Positions 8,967-17,623 of a DNA stretch of 39,508 nt are shown one piece after another. The stretch is from an uncultured Rhodospirillales bacterium (GTDB lineage Bacteria > Pseudomonadota > Alphaproteobacteria > RF32 > CAG-239): assembly GCA_902778645.1 (NCBI GenBank), contig CACYYO010000019.1:1-39508 (forward strand). Reading direction: 5' to 3'. A program made the translations under genes and the position numbers. Every line of letters begins with the position of its first letter. Position 1 is the first letter of the stretch. A model generated the notes under the pieces. It was given only the letters and a program-made list of their open reading frames with translations, was not told the DNA's origin and ran no database searches.

Positions 8967-8969
8967 TTT

Positions 8970-9587
8970 TTAATCCTTTCGGCTTGTCAAAGCATTTATA
9001 ATAAAGTCAAAACTATATTCTGCAGTTTGTTGCAGACTTTTTTCCTGATCTTGAAGTTTATCTAGCAGCAATCCCGACCACATAGCATGAATAGTATAGG
9101 CTGTTGCATCAACGTCAATAGTTGAAATAATCTTTCCACTGTTTTGTGAATAAGATAATGCATTTTTGATTGTTTCAAGCGGGCGACGTCGTAATTCGTC
9201 AATAATATCCTGAAACGAATTGATCAGTCCCGTTGACCACTCCATTTGCAAGAGCAAAAAGTAGAGTAATTTACGGAAATTACTGTCGGTATCGACCATG
9301 TGTGCCAAAAACATAAAGTGTTTTTTGAGGTCTTCAAGGGAATGGATATCCGGCATAAAAGAATCGAGTTTGGCCTGAGTGGTCTTGAAATCCTCAACCA
9401 TCAGGGCTTTTAAGATATCCGGCTTGTTGCGAAAATACCAATACACCGCTCCTTTGGTGAGGTTGATGCTCTTGGCAATATCATCAAGGGTGGTGCGGGT
9501 ATAGCCTTTTTCGCAAAACATATCAAGCGCGGCTTGGAGGATATCTTTGCGGGTTTGTTCCGCTTCTTCTTTGGTACGACGGGCCAT
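8970..9587 (-). CDS. TetR/AcrR-family repressor of the efflux operon
   Basis: 205 residues. The TetR_N helix-turn-helix is at ~12-58 (ILQAALDMFCEKGYTRTTL, then DIAKSINLTKGAVYWYFRNK); the C-terminal ~140 residues are the helical ligand-binding and dimerisation part seen in AcrR-like regulators. It is the first gene of the operon with the adaptor and pump, and a 9-bp palindrome lies 20-45 bp before its start. The expected behaviour is repression of its own operon, relieved by pump substrates. Family and role are known for such arrangements; the inducer is unknown. Confidence 0.93.
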   Translation of the reverse strand: MARRTKEEAEQTRKDILQAALDMFCEKGYTRTTLDDIAKSINLTKGAVYWYFRNKPDILKALMVEDFKTTQAKLDSFMPDIHSLEDLKKHFMFLAHMVDTDSNFRKLLYFLLLQMEWSTGLINSFQDIIDELRRRPLETIKNALSYSQNSGKIISTIDVDATAYTIHAMWSGLLLDKLQDQEKSLQQTAEYSFDFIINALTSRKD

Positions 9588-9607
9588 TAAATTAACTTTC
9601 TATTATA

Positions 9608-9631
9608 TATACATACGGGTAGGTATGTATA
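9608..9631. promoter_or_regulatory. Probable operator of the TetR-family repressor
   Basis: A perfect inverted repeat TATACATAC - 6 bp - GTATGTATA. The half-site TACATAC resembles the known AcrR operator half-site. Its position directly before the repressor gene fits autoregulation. Confidence 0.75.
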
Positions 9632-9655
9632 ACAACTGAAAATAAATTTCAAGAG

Positions 9656-9681
9656 AAAAAAACACGGGTGTGTGTTTTTTT
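9656..9681. other. A/T-flanked hairpin between the divergent efflux and trpS operons
   Basis: AAAAAAACAC, loop GGGTGT, GTGTTTTTTT: terminator-like in both directions, yet it sits in a divergent promoter region. It may insulate the two promoters or be incidental. Confidence 0.4.
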
Positions 9682-9682
9682 A

Positions 9683-9711
9683 TTGTCAAAGGCAAAAGAT
9701 GTGTTTATGAT
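9683..9711 (+). promoter_or_regulatory. Promoter of trpS-kdsB
   Basis: TTGTCA (9683-9688), 17 bp, TATGAT (9706-9711), about 30 bp before the trpS start. Confidence 0.65.
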
Positions 9712-9742
9712 ACCCGCAATTGACAGATAAATGGAGATTAAA

Positions 9743-10795
9743 ATGGATATTGTTTTAACCGGAGATCGCCCGACCGGAAAATTACATATCGGCCACTATG
9801 TCGGCTCGCTGCGCCGTCGTGTAGAAATGCAAAATAGCGGGAAGTATAAAGACATATATGTTTTTATGGCTGATGCGCAAGCCTTAACCGATAATGCCGA
9901 TAATCCGGAAAAAGTTCGCAAAAATATTACTGAGGTTGCGCTCGATTATTTGGCTTGCGGCATAGATCCCAAAAAATCGACTATTTTTATTCAGTCGCAA
10001 ATTCCGGAATTATGCGAATTGAGTTTTTATTATATGAACTTGGTGACGGTTTCTCGTTTACAACGCAATCCGACTGTTAAGTCAGAGATTCAAATGCGCG
10101 GCTTTAAAAGCAGTATTCCGGTCGGCTTTTTTACTTACCCGATTAGTCAAACGGCTGATATTACCGCTTTCAAAGCAAATATTGTTCCGGTTGGAGAGGA
10201 TCAGTTGCCGATGTTAGAGCAAGCCCGTGAAATTGTTCGTTCTTTCAACCAAATTTATGCGCCGGTGCTGGTTGAACCGGAGGCTGTTTTGCCGGATAAT
10301 AAACAATGTATGCGACTCCCGGGTCTTGATGGTGCCGCTAAAATGAGCAAATCACTCGGTAACTGCATTTATTTAGCGGACAGTGCGAACGATATTAAGA
10401 AAAAAGTGCAGAGTATGTTTACGGATCCTTTGCATTTGCGTGTCGAAGATCCCGGACATTTGGAAAATAATACCGTCTTTACCTATCTGGATGCTTTTTG
10501 CAAAGATGAGCATTTTGCAGCCTTTTTGCCGGAGTATGCAAACCTTGATGAGTTAAAAGCACATTATACACGCGGCGGTTTGGGTGATGGTAAGGTCAAA
10601 AAGTTCTTAAATGAAATTATGCAGGCAGAACTTAAACCTATTCGTGAACGTCGTGAAGAATTAGCAAAAGATTTAGGCTATATTTATCAGATTTTGCGCG
10701 AAGGAACAGAGAAGGCTGAGGCTGTTGCCGCTCAGACATTAGATGAGGTCAAAAGCGCTATGAAGATTAACTATTTCAAAGATAATAATTTGTAG
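9743..10795 (+). CDS. trpS: Tryptophanyl-tRNA synthetase
   Basis: Class I synthetase that charges tRNA-Trp. The HIGH motif is intact at residues 15-18 ([11 protein letters not shown]) and the second signature is an exact KMSKS in [10 protein letters not shown] at ~200. About 350 residues, the usual size for bacterial TrpRS. The start at 9743 ([13 protein letters not shown]) is preferred over an ATG 12 nt upstream, because GGAG at 9733-9736 then lies at correct spacing and family proteins begin this way. kdsB follows after 9 bp, so the two are probably co-transcribed. No Trp-rich leader peptide is visible before it, unlike the situation at ileS. Confidence 0.96.
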   Translation: MDIVLTGDRPTGKLHIGHYVGSLRRRVEMQNSGKYKDIYVFMADAQALTDNADNPEKVRKNITEVALDYLACGIDPKKSTIFIQSQIPELCELSFYYMNLVTVSRLQRNPTVKSEIQMRGFKSSIPVGFFTYPISQTADITAFKANIVPVGEDQLPMLEQAREIVRSFNQIYAPVLVEPEAVLPDNKQCMRLPGLDGAAKMSKSLGNCIYLADSANDIKKKVQSMFTDPLHLRVEDPGHLENNTVFTYLDAFCKDEHFAAFLPEYANLDELKAHYTRGGLGDGKVKKFLNEIMQAELKPIRERREELAKDLGYIYQILREGTEKAEAVAAQTLDEVKSAMKINYFKDNNL

Positions 10796-10804
10796 GAGAA
10801 TATT

Positions 10805-11578
10805 ATGTCAAAAGTCATTACCATGATTCCGGCGCGAATGGCGTCTTCTCGCTTGCCGAATAAGCCCTTATTAGATATTAACGGAAAACCGTTAATTCAG
10901 CGTGTTTATGAAAATGTTAAAGCTGCTATCAATGGGGATGTCGTGATTGCCGCCGGTGATAAAGAAATTGTCGAAGCTGCGCAAAAATTCGGAGCAAGGG
11001 CGATTTTAACCGATCCGTCTTTACCGAGCGGAACAGACAGAATCGCTGTTGCGTTGCAAGAGTTAGACCCCGATGGGAGCAAGTATGACATTGTGGTTGA
11101 TTTCCAGGGCGATGGCTTAAATGTTGATCCGAAAGTCAATCTCGATTTGATTGAAATGGTTGAAAGAACAGGGTGCGATATTGCGACATGCGGTATGAAA
11201 TTTAAAACGCAAGCTGATATCAATGACCCGAGCATGGTTAAAATCTGTATGGGGTTGAGAGAGGGCGAAGATGAGGGCAGATGTTTGTATTTTACCCGTG
11301 CCGCCGCGCCGTATATTCGTGATCCGCAAAAACCGGTGAATAAAGATTATTATCATCATATCGGTATTTATGTTTTCAAAGCCGAATCTCTAAAGAAAAT
11401 GGTTTCTTTACCGGTAGGGGTGCTGGAGGCCAGAGAGTCCTTAGAACAACTCCGTGCGCTGGAGAATGGAATGTATATTCGAGCTAAACTGATTAAAAAT
11501 ATGAAGTTAGTTGATGAAGCACCGGCAGATATTAATACGCCGGAAGAATATCGAGAAGCGTTGAAGTGGATTAGGTAG
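10805..11578 (+). CDS. kdsB: 3-deoxy-manno-octulosonate (KDO) cytidylyltransferase
   Basis: 257 residues. It would activate KDO with CTP to give CMP-KDO for the inner core of lipopolysaccharide in the cytoplasm. The N-terminal nucleotide-binding loop MIPARMASSRLPNKPL is characteristic, as are HHIGIYVFKAESL and LEARESLEQLRALENG near the C-terminus. The usual QGDEP acidic motif reads DFQGDGLNVDP, a divergence also plausible in fast-evolving lineages. Another CMP-sugar synthetase is a weaker alternative. The ribosome-binding site is TAGGAGAA. The gene is followed by a terminator and then by glycosyltransferases, consistent with a surface-glycolipid region. Confidence 0.88.
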   Translation: MSKVITMIPARMASSRLPNKPLLDINGKPLIQRVYENVKAAINGDVVIAAGDKEIVEAAQKFGARAILTDPSLPSGTDRIAVALQELDPDGSKYDIVVDFQGDGLNVDPKVNLDLIEMVERTGCDIATCGMKFKTQADINDPSMVKICMGLREGEDEGRCLYFTRAAAPYIRDPQKPVNKDYYHHIGIYVFKAESLKKMVSLPVGVLEARESLEQLRALENGMYIRAKLIKNMKLVDEAPADINTPEEYREALKWIR

Positions 11579-11593
11579 CCAGTTTTTACGATG

Positions 11594-11620
11594 AAAAGAC
11601 CGGATTTCCGGTCTTTTTTT
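11594..11620 (+). terminator. Terminator of trpS-kdsB
   Basis: AAGACCGG, loop ATTT, CCGGTCTT followed by a T-run. Confidence 0.9.
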
Positions 11621-11700
11621 ATAAAGCATATATTAACAAGTTTAAAAAAAAACTTGCATTCTTTTGTTAATGTTATACTTAATGAGAGTGGTGGTATTTT

Positions 11701-12239
11701 ATGTCTACAAAGTACAATGATTTATGCTTTAGTTACAAATAGAAACGCAAAATGTAAAGAGAAAGACGAAGAATCGTTTTTTGCCGGTTCGCTTGCTGTG
11801 GTTATAGATGAATATTTATATTGTCATTCTGTTGATGCGAAAATTTTAAAAAAATTATCTGTTAATGATACGTTGGTTGTGGGAGATATCTGAATATCAG
11901 ATAAACTTGATTTTGGTTAAAGAGAATCTGTCTTTTAAGGCAGATAAGTTGCCGGAGATTGCAACGTCATTGTTGATAGCGTCGCGGTTACATCAATCTT
12001 TGATTTCTTTACGGTCACACAGGGCTTTGCAGAAGAAAAAAGCCAAAGGGATTAAACTTGGTCGCCCATATGACTCAAATTCAGCTCTAAAACTTGATGG
12101 TAATAAGGAAGAAATCCAAAAACTTTTATTATCCGGTGTGTCAAAAGATAAAATCGCTGAAAAATTTAATGTCTGTCGTGCGACGGTTTATAACTTTGTG
12201 AAGAAAAATCCAGAAGTGATGATGGGAGAAGAGCTGTGA
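11701..12239 (+). pseudogene. Decayed serine-recombinase (resolvase/invertase-like) gene
   Basis: The coding signal is split over frames. An ATG at 11701 with a good ribosome-binding site (GAGAGTGGTGG) stops after 13 codons. A second frame resumes at 11717 with MIYALVTNRN and reaches a stop at 11891. A third frame from about 11885 continues as SEYQINLILVKENLSFKA and ends with a helix-turn-helix (SGVSKDKIAEKFNVCRATVY) after RALQKKKAKGIKLGRPY. The last two blocks match the C-terminal half of serine recombinases (arginine-rich linker plus HTH_7). The catalytic-domain part is too short, so internal deletions have occurred as well as frameshifts. The last codon overlaps the next gene start. It marks past recombinase activity at the edge of the glycosyltransferase cluster. 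Confidence 0.7.
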
Positions 12240-13246
12240 GACAAGTAAACCGGATGAGCTTTGTATGCTTAAAATGTATAAATAGTTTGGTGTATTTTTT
12301 TAAGAAAAAGCGTTTAAGCTTTTTGCGTCAGTTCAGAGTTATAAGTAAAGATGACTATAGAGTTCTGAAAAATGTACTTAAGGAGCAGAGGAAAAAAGAA
12401 AATTCTCGTTTAGGTGTGGCTTATAATGTGTTTGACGGGGAAGAGCTGTTAGAAGCATCAGTCAGATCAATACGTTCTGTGGCAGATTATATTGTTGTGG
12501 TTTATCAAACAACTTCTAATTTTAGGGAGGCTGCGAGTGAGGAGCTTATTCCGTTGTTAGAAAAATTAAAGAGACAGGGGTTGATAGATGATATGTATTT
12601 ATATTGTCCGCAGTTTAGTCATTCAGATGATCACTATAATGAGAGGTATAAAAGGGATATAGGTTTAGAATTGGTCAAACGTGCAGGGTGCGATTATTTT
12701 TTAAGTATGGATACAGATGAATTTTATCATGCCGAGCAAGTGAAAGAAGCGATAGATTTTATTTATGATGAAAAAATAGGAAGTTCAGCGGTTAATATTA
12801 TAGAGTATCTGAGAGAGCCGACGAATCAGTTAGTTAATGGTTATACATTTGCACCGATTGCTTGTAAGTCTGATTATAATTTTTATGTTCCGTTTATTAT
12901 GAAGATTCACCGTTTTAAGAAACAAAGACATAGTGGTGTTCATTTTCCGTGTTTGGTAGATCCGACCAGAGGTCTAAATAATCGGGAGCGTTTTTATTTA
13001 TTTGAGAAACATAAGGTGGCAATGCATCATATGTGTACGGTTAGAAGAGATTTGGCAAGAAAATATGCCAATTCTAATCTTAGGAAAGCGTATCAAGATA
13101 AGGAATTAGCAGAACTGCAAGAAAAAATATTAGGTTTTGATTTTGATAAAAATCTGGTTGAGGTTTCGATTTTTAATGGCGTTTATGTTCAAAAAGTTCC
13201 AAATGTTTTTGAGATTAATATAAGTAAGGAGATTTCAAATGCCTAA
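12236..13246 (+). CDS. Glycosyltransferase, GT-A fold (GT2-like)
   Basis: 336 residues starting at a GTG with GGGAG about 8 nt upstream; a later ATG at 12254 is possible. The pattern LGVAYNVFDGEELLEASVRSI...YIVVVYQ (~60-100) followed by a DxD-type metal site in SMDTDEFYHAEQV (~161) fits the Glyco_tranf_2_4-type families that modify surface polysaccharides. The N-terminal ~25 residues are Cys- and aromatic-rich and basic (FFKKKRLSFLRQF), suggesting peripheral membrane attachment. It overlaps the next gene by 8 bp. Donor and acceptor sugars cannot be inferred. The cluster is clearly AT-richer than the flanking synthetase genes. Confidence 0.85.
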   Translation: MRQVNRMSFVCLKCINSLVYFFKKKRLSFLRQFRVISKDDYRVLKNVLKEQRKKENSRLGVAYNVFDGEELLEASVRSIRSVADYIVVVYQTTSNFREAASEELIPLLEKLKRQGLIDDMYLYCPQFSHSDDHYNERYKRDIGLELVKRAGCDYFLSMDTDEFYHAEQVKEAIDFIYDEKIGSSAVNIIEYLREPTNQLVNGYTFAPIACKSDYNFYVPFIMKIHRFKKQRHSGVHFPCLVDPTRGLNNRERFYLFEKHKVAMHHMCTVRRDLARKYANSNLRKAYQDKELAELQEKILGFDFDKNLVEVSIFNGVYVQKVPNVFEINISKEISNA

Positions 13247-14084
13247 AGTTTCGGTTTTAATGCCAGTTTATAATACCAAAGAAGAATATTTGCGTGAAGC
13301 GATTGAAAGTATCTTAAATCAGACGTTTACTGATTTTGAGTTTTTAATTTTAGATGATTGTCCGGAAGAGAGTAGGGAAAAAGTTGTCAAATCTTATTCT
13401 GATGAGAGAATTAAATATGAAAAAAATGACCATAATTTAGGTATATCGTCCTCTCGTAATAAATTGATTGAAATGGCGCAAGGGGAATATTTGGCGATTA
13501 TGGATCATGATGATGTATCATTACCGACACGCTTTGAGAAACAGGTGCAATATTTAGATGAACATCCATATGTGGGTGTTTGTGGTTGTTGGCGAGAAGA
13601 TTTTCCCCAAAAAGAAATATTTGAATTCCCAGAAGATGATATGGAAATCAAAAGACAGCTGCTATCTGCTTGTGTTGTTCTTCACCCCGCTTCGATGATT
13701 AGAAAATCAATTTTAGAAAAATATTGCCTCCGGTATGAAGAAGAATATACACCATGTGAAGATTATCGGTTATGGCTCAGATTAATTGAAGTGAGTCAAT
13801 TTCATAATATTCCTGAAATTTTATTTAAGTATAGAAATCATAATGATAATACGACATCTCGTTCTCTTGATAGGATGATTGATATAACCAAGCGTTTGCA
13901 GTTATGGGCGAGAGATAAGTATTGTTCGTTATGGGGAGAGTGTCAAATGCGACGAGCTTCTTGGAAAACTATTAAGATATCCCTTTTTAATGTTTTGCCA
14001 TTTTTTTTGATTAAGAAGAAACATGGGAAGATGAAATGTTATTTGTTTAATGTTTTTCCGCTCTTTTTTCTAAAAATAAAATAA
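13239..14084 (+). CDS. Glycosyltransferase family 2
   Basis: 281 residues with the classical GT2 N-terminus VSVLMPVYNTKEEYLREAIES and SILNQTFTDFEFLILDDC. The metal-binding DxD appears as MDHDDVSLP (~90) and the later acidic motif as YTPCEDYRLWLRL (~180). The last ~40 residues are aromatic and basic (LPFFLIKKK...FPLFFLKIK), a likely membrane-associating tail. The ribosome-binding site TAAGGAGATTT lies inside the end of the previous gene, indicating coupling. Likely role: sugar transfer in lipo-oligosaccharide or another surface glycan. Confidence 0.93.
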   Translation: MPKVSVLMPVYNTKEEYLREAIESILNQTFTDFEFLILDDCPEESREKVVKSYSDERIKYEKNDHNLGISSSRNKLIEMAQGEYLAIMDHDDVSLPTRFEKQVQYLDEHPYVGVCGCWREDFPQKEIFEFPEDDMEIKRQLLSACVVLHPASMIRKSILEKYCLRYEEEYTPCEDYRLWLRLIEVSQFHNIPEILFKYRNHNDNTTSRSLDRMIDITKRLQLWARDKYCSLWGECQMRRASWKTIKISLFNVLPFFLIKKKHGKMKCYLFNVFPLFFLKIK

Positions 14085-14100
14085 GAAAGTTAGATAAAAA

Positions 14101-14853
14101 ATGAAAGTAATATCAGTTGTCAGAGATTTTTGTTTTTATGAGAAGGTGGTTCTTAATAATCCTTATTATGACAGTAAAGCTGATTTTATTACTATTGACA
14201 ATAGAGTCGAAAATTTGGGAATTGCTCAAAGATATAACCAGTTTTTGAATAGTTACGATTATTGCAAAGAAGATTGGTTTATTTTTTGTCATGAAGACTG
14301 GGAATTAAAAGAAGATATATATAGTAAACTGGAAAATTTGGATAAGGATTGTTTGTATGGTCCTATAGGCAAAGTAGCTCATACAGGAATATTTAAGTTA
14401 CAAACAAATATAGGACAAATCGAAAATTGTAATAGAGATGGTAGTAATTTACAAATTATCGGATTAAGCAACTATAATTTAAAGAGGGCAAGCACGTTTG
14501 ACTGCCAATGTTTGATTGTTCATTCATCATTAATTCAGAAATATAAATTACGTTTTGATGAAAATTTATTTTTTGATTTATATGTTGAAGATTTTTGTAT
14601 AAATGCAAGGGAAATTTGGGGCGTTAGTTCTAGAATTTTACAGTTGCATTGTCGTCATTGGTCTTGGGGAAAATTATCTGATAGTTTTATAAAAAAATAT
14701 TCTTATTTACAAATGAAATACAGTAAATCGAAAGAATATTATACAAGTACTTGTTCTAATGAAATTATAGGGAACAATTTTTTGTTACCATTTTATATTT
14801 ATTTTTATAAGAAGATACGGAAGCTGTGCAGACATAAATCTATTAAATCATAA
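14101..14853 (+). CDS. Putative glycosyltransferase of the surface-glycan cluster
   Basis: 250 residues, strongly AT-rich coding sequence (15 G/C in the 60 bases from 14401). Features of a GT-A glycosyltransferase are an N-terminal beta strand (MKVISVVRDF), the stretch ENLGIAQRYNQFLN at ~47-60, an acidic FCHEDWEL motif at ~68 in the place of DxD, and a late YVEDFCINAR motif at ~170. This layout fits glycosyltransferase-like families acting on polysaccharides, but sequence similarity to classical GT2 is weak. It lies 16 bp after the preceding GT2 gene, so co-transcription is likely. Only a poor ribosome-binding site is visible. Confidence 0.7.
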   Translation: MKVISVVRDFCFYEKVVLNNPYYDSKADFITIDNRVENLGIAQRYNQFLNSYDYCKEDWFIFCHEDWELKEDIYSKLENLDKDCLYGPIGKVAHTGIFKLQTNIGQIENCNRDGSNLQIIGLSNYNLKRASTFDCQCLIVHSSLIQKYKLRFDENLFFDLYVEDFCINAREIWGVSSRILQLHCRHWSWGKLSDSFIKKYSYLQMKYSKSKEYYTSTCSNEIIGNNFLLPFYIYFYKKIRKLCRHKSIKS

Positions 14854-14859
14854 ATATAA

Positions 14860-14883
14860 AAAAGGCGCTATAAAAGCGCCTTA
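14860..14883. terminator. Terminator shared by the glycosyltransferase cluster and tyrS
   Basis: AAGGCGC, loop TATAAAA, GCGCCTT between the convergent stops. Confidence 0.8.
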
Positions 14884-14885
14884 TC

Positions 14886-16136
14886 CTATTTCAGCACAAC
14901 CAGACCGTGTTTCTTTTTGCCCTGGGAGAGTTTGATTTTACCATCGACCATATCACCCACAGAAAGCTTATAGTTCTCATCGGTAATGACATTGTCGTTG
15001 AGTTTGAGACCGGCTTGTTTAATCAGGCGACGGGCCTCACCTTTGCTCGTTACAAAACCCAACGATAAAAAGGCGTCTAAAATACCGGTGCCGGCTGCAC
15101 AGTCAATACTCGGCAGATCGCCGCCGGAAATTCCCTGCTCAAAGGTTTTGATTGCGGTTTCTTGAGCGGTGCGAGCGGCTTCTTCACCACGGCAGATTTT
15201 GGTGGCTTCAAAAGCTAAAATCTTCTTTGCCTCGTTGATTTCTTTATCCTGCAAAGCAGACAGACGATTAACTTCACTCATCGGCAGATCGGTATAAATA
15301 CTCAAGCACATTTTAACTTCACTGTCCCCAATGTTGCGGAAGTATTGATAATAATCATAAGAGGGAAGTTTTTCTTCATTAATCCAAACGGCGTTGCCTT
15401 CGGATTTGCCCATTTTCTTGCCGTTCGAATCGGTAATAATCGGGCTGGTGAAGCCGAATAATTCTACATTATGGCGGCGGCGACCAAGTTCTGTACCGGA
15501 AGTGATGTTACCCCATTGGTCAGCGCCGGCGATTTGGGCGCGGCAACCATATTTATTATATAATTCGCAGAAATCATAGCCTTGCAAAAGCATATAGTTG
15601 AACTCTAAGAAAGACATTGGTTGTTCTCTCTCTAAACGAGACTTTACGCTGTCCATGGTGAGCATACGATTGACAGAGTAGTATGTTCCGATATCACGCA
15701 AAAAGGCAAGATAATTAATATCCTTGAACCAATCCCAGTTATCAACCATCATGGCATCTGTCGGTCCATCACCGAATTTGAGGAATTTGGAAAAAGACTT
15801 TTTTAAGCCAACGTTGTTGTGGGCTAATGTTTCTTCACTCAAAAACGGACGGAGCTTATCTTTACCGCTCGGGTCTCCGATACGCGCGGTGGCGCCGCCA
15901 ACCAATGTTAACGGTTTGTGTCCGCATTTTTGGAACCAGCGTAACATCATTAACGGGACAATGTGCCCGACGTGCAAGCTGTCTCCGGTCGGGTCTGAGC
16001 CCAAGTATCCGACAGCCGGCTTGCCCGCTTTTTCGCACTCATAAAGATAGGTATCAAAGCCTTCCTCATTGGTGCATTGATTGTAAAAGCCGCGTTCCAG
16101 CATAATATTCATAAATTCGGATTTAAATTTGCTCAT
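14886..16136 (-). CDS. tyrS: Tyrosyl-tRNA synthetase
   Basis: 416 residues, class I. HIGH appears as HVGH at 55-58 (SDPTGDSLHVGHIVPL), the tyrosine-site region as MLLQGYDFCELYNKYGC and GADQWGNI, and KMSKS as KKMGKSEGNAVW. A C-terminal S4 RNA-binding domain covers about 345-415 (SKGEARRLIKQAGLKLND). The size and S4 domain match the standard bacterial TyrRS. The start has AAAGGAAAGGAAAA upstream. It is divergent from the AnmK-like gene at 16226 with an 89-bp gap. No regulatory leader was noticed. Confidence 0.97.
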   Translation of the reverse strand: MSKFKSEFMNIMLERGFYNQCTNEEGFDTYLYECEKAGKPAVGYLGSDPTGDSLHVGHIVPLMMLRWFQKCGHKPLTLVGGATARIGDPSGKDKLRPFLSEETLAHNNVGLKKSFSKFLKFGDGPTDAMMVDNWDWFKDINYLAFLRDIGTYYSVNRMLTMDSVKSRLEREQPMSFLEFNYMLLQGYDFCELYNKYGCRAQIAGADQWGNITSGTELGRRRHNVELFGFTSPIITDSNGKKMGKSEGNAVWINEEKLPSYDYYQYFRNIGDSEVKMCLSIYTDLPMSEVNRLSALQDKEINEAKKILAFEATKICRGEEAARTAQETAIKTFEQGISGGDLPSIDCAAGTGILDAFLSLGFVTSKGEARRLIKQAGLKLNDNVITDENYKLSVGDMVDGKIKLSQGKKKHGLVVLK

Positions 16137-16225
16137 TTTTCCTTTCCTTTGGTATTAAAGATAAACTTAATTTTAACCGATACTATCATATAATTCAAAC
16201 AATGCAAGAGGAGACTTGAGGTTTT

Positions 16226-17320
16226 ATGGAGACAATTAAAACTTTTAATGCTTTGGGGATTTTGAGCGGCTCTGCTTTAGATGGTGTCGATATTGTTTGT
16301 ATTCGTACGGACGGAATCGATGTCTATGAGTGTGGACATATGGTGACGGTTCCTTATGATGACGGGTTGAGGCATAATATTCGTTCGGTATTGGGGCTCA
16401 GACCGGATACAGAAGAAAATCAAAATCTTCTTAATGAGGTCGAGCAGGAGCTGACAACCTTTTGGGCACAAGCTGTCAGGGACTATATCGAAACATATGG
16501 TGTTCAGATTGATGTTATCGGGCTCGAGGGGCATACAATTTGTAATTGTCCTCAGGAGCACTATATTTATCAACTCGGTGATGGCGCGTTATTGGCACAG
16601 TTGACCGGGATAAAAGTTGTCTATCATTTCCATAGTGCGGATATTGCTGCCGGCGGGCAGGGGGCTCCTTTAGATGTGACCTACTACAACGCTATTACCT
16701 CACAGCAAGAACGTTCGCTGGCGGTGGTTGATATTTCCGGTATTTCAAGTATTGCTTGGCTCGGGAGCTATGGGGAAATGGTTGCTTTTAACTCCGGTCC
16801 GGGAAATGCCGCTATTGATGAGTGGGTAATGAAACATGCCTCCATGCATATGGATTATAATGGTAAATTAGCAATTACCGGTCATGTCAATGAGCAAATT
16901 GTTGCCGCTATGATGAAACATAAGTATTTTGCCAAGTACCCGCCAAAGTCAACACATCGGGAAGAATTCAAAGAAAAACTCGAGCATTTAGAGGGCTTAT
17001 CCTTAGAGGACGGGGCCGCGACGGCAACAGCTTTTGTGGCGGAATCGATTGCCTATTCTCTGTTACTTTATGTTCCCGAAATTCCTAAACGGATTATGGT
17101 TTGTGGCGGTGGGGCGAAAAATCCGACTTTAATGCGCTTTCTACGGCAACGTCTGCCCAATATCGAAGTTTGTACGGCGGAAGATTGGGGCTATAATTCA
17201 TTAGCAATCGGTGTCCAGGCGGTGGCTTATCTGGCGGTGCGACGGCTGCACTGTTTGCCGATATCGTTTCCGACGACGACGGGGGTGGTTGAGCCGATGG
17301 TCGGCGGCAAAATCGTTTAA
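16226..17320 (+). CDS. AnmK-family protein (anhydro-N-acetylmuramic acid kinase paralogue), probably altered activity
   Basis: 364 residues, the usual AnmK length. Family landmarks are GILSGSALDGVDIV (usually GxMSGTSxDGxD), QLGDGALLAQLTGI, ADIAAGGQGAPLD, FAKYPPKSTHREEF and MVCGGGAKNPTLM. Several active-site positions differ: DTGPGN, whose Asp is the catalytic base in characterised AnmK, reads NSGPGN (Asn189); GCHGQT reads GLEGHT; DFR reads HFH; NxGGIAN reads DISGISS. AnmK phosphorylates 1,6-anhydro-MurNAc in peptidoglycan recycling, but these changes suggest lost or different catalysis. The start has GAGGAGACTTGAGG upstream. A second paralogue is at 24415. A palindromic element begins inside its stop codon. 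Confidence 0.85.
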   Translation: METIKTFNALGILSGSALDGVDIVCIRTDGIDVYECGHMVTVPYDDGLRHNIRSVLGLRPDTEENQNLLNEVEQELTTFWAQAVRDYIETYGVQIDVIGLEGHTICNCPQEHYIYQLGDGALLAQLTGIKVVYHFHSADIAAGGQGAPLDVTYYNAITSQQERSLAVVDISGISSIAWLGSYGEMVAFNSGPGNAAIDEWVMKHASMHMDYNGKLAITGHVNEQIVAAMMKHKYFAKYPPKSTHREEFKEKLEHLEGLSLEDGAATATAFVAESIAYSLLLYVPEIPKRIMVCGGGAKNPTLMRFLRQRLPNIEVCTAEDWGYNSLAIGVQAVAYLAVRRLHCLPISFPTTTGVVEPMVGGKIV

Positions 17321-17442
17321 AACACGCTCTTTGGACTACTAGTGCAGATTTTTCAAAAATTATTCGGTCATGTACGCTTAATGTACACTCCCTTCATAAT
17401 TTTTTCAAAATCTTACTATTAGCCTCAAATATCGTGTTTTAA
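17317..17442. repeat. Long GTAC-centred palindromic element, copy 1
   Basis: The left arm TTAAAACACGCTCTTTGG... is mirrored by the right arm, whose complement reads TTAAAACACGATATTTGA.... Both arms continue through CAGATTT / AAGATTT to a centre CATGTAC-GCTTA-ATGTACAC. It begins in the stop codon of the AnmK-like gene. Copies with the same plan are at 29217-29342 and 38633-38858, with a partial one at 17504-17610. The outermost 9-10 bp differ between copies but match within each copy. The gap 17321-17707 holds these repeats and no gene that I can see. Confidence 0.8.
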
Positions 17443-17485
17443 GAGGGATAAACTCCTGCTACTCGTCTCATTCTCCGAATTTTAT
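17418..17485. repeat. 68-bp direct repeat, first copy
   Basis: From ATTAGCCTCAAATATCG to CCGAATTTTAT, repeated at 17624-17691 with one difference (GTC/GCC). It overlaps the right arm of palindromic element 1. Confidence 0.9.
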
Positions 17486-17503
17486 GGTACAATGCGCTAA
17501 ATG

Positions 17504-17610
17504 TGTTTCTAGTGCAGATTTTAAAATAAAAAATGCTCATGTACGCTTTATAGTACACTCCGCTTTTCCTTCTCTTAAATCTTATTACTAACCTCATTCT
17601 CTAAGTTTTT
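17504..17610. repeat. Partial GTAC-centred palindromic element, copy 2
   Basis: TAGTGCAGATTTT... CTCATGTAC, spacer, GTACACTCCGC...CTTAAATCTTATTACTAACC repeats the inner arms of the family, but the outer arms no longer pair. It lies between the two 68-bp direct repeats, so copy 1 and this one form a nested or tandem nest. Confidence 0.65.
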
Positions 17611-17623
17611 GTAGGACATTCAG

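Noticed and set aside
11591-11893. 100-residue frame starting in the kdsB terminator
   Set aside because: The first ~40 codons read through a terminator hairpin. The meaningful part begins at 11701-11717 and belongs to the broken recombinase.
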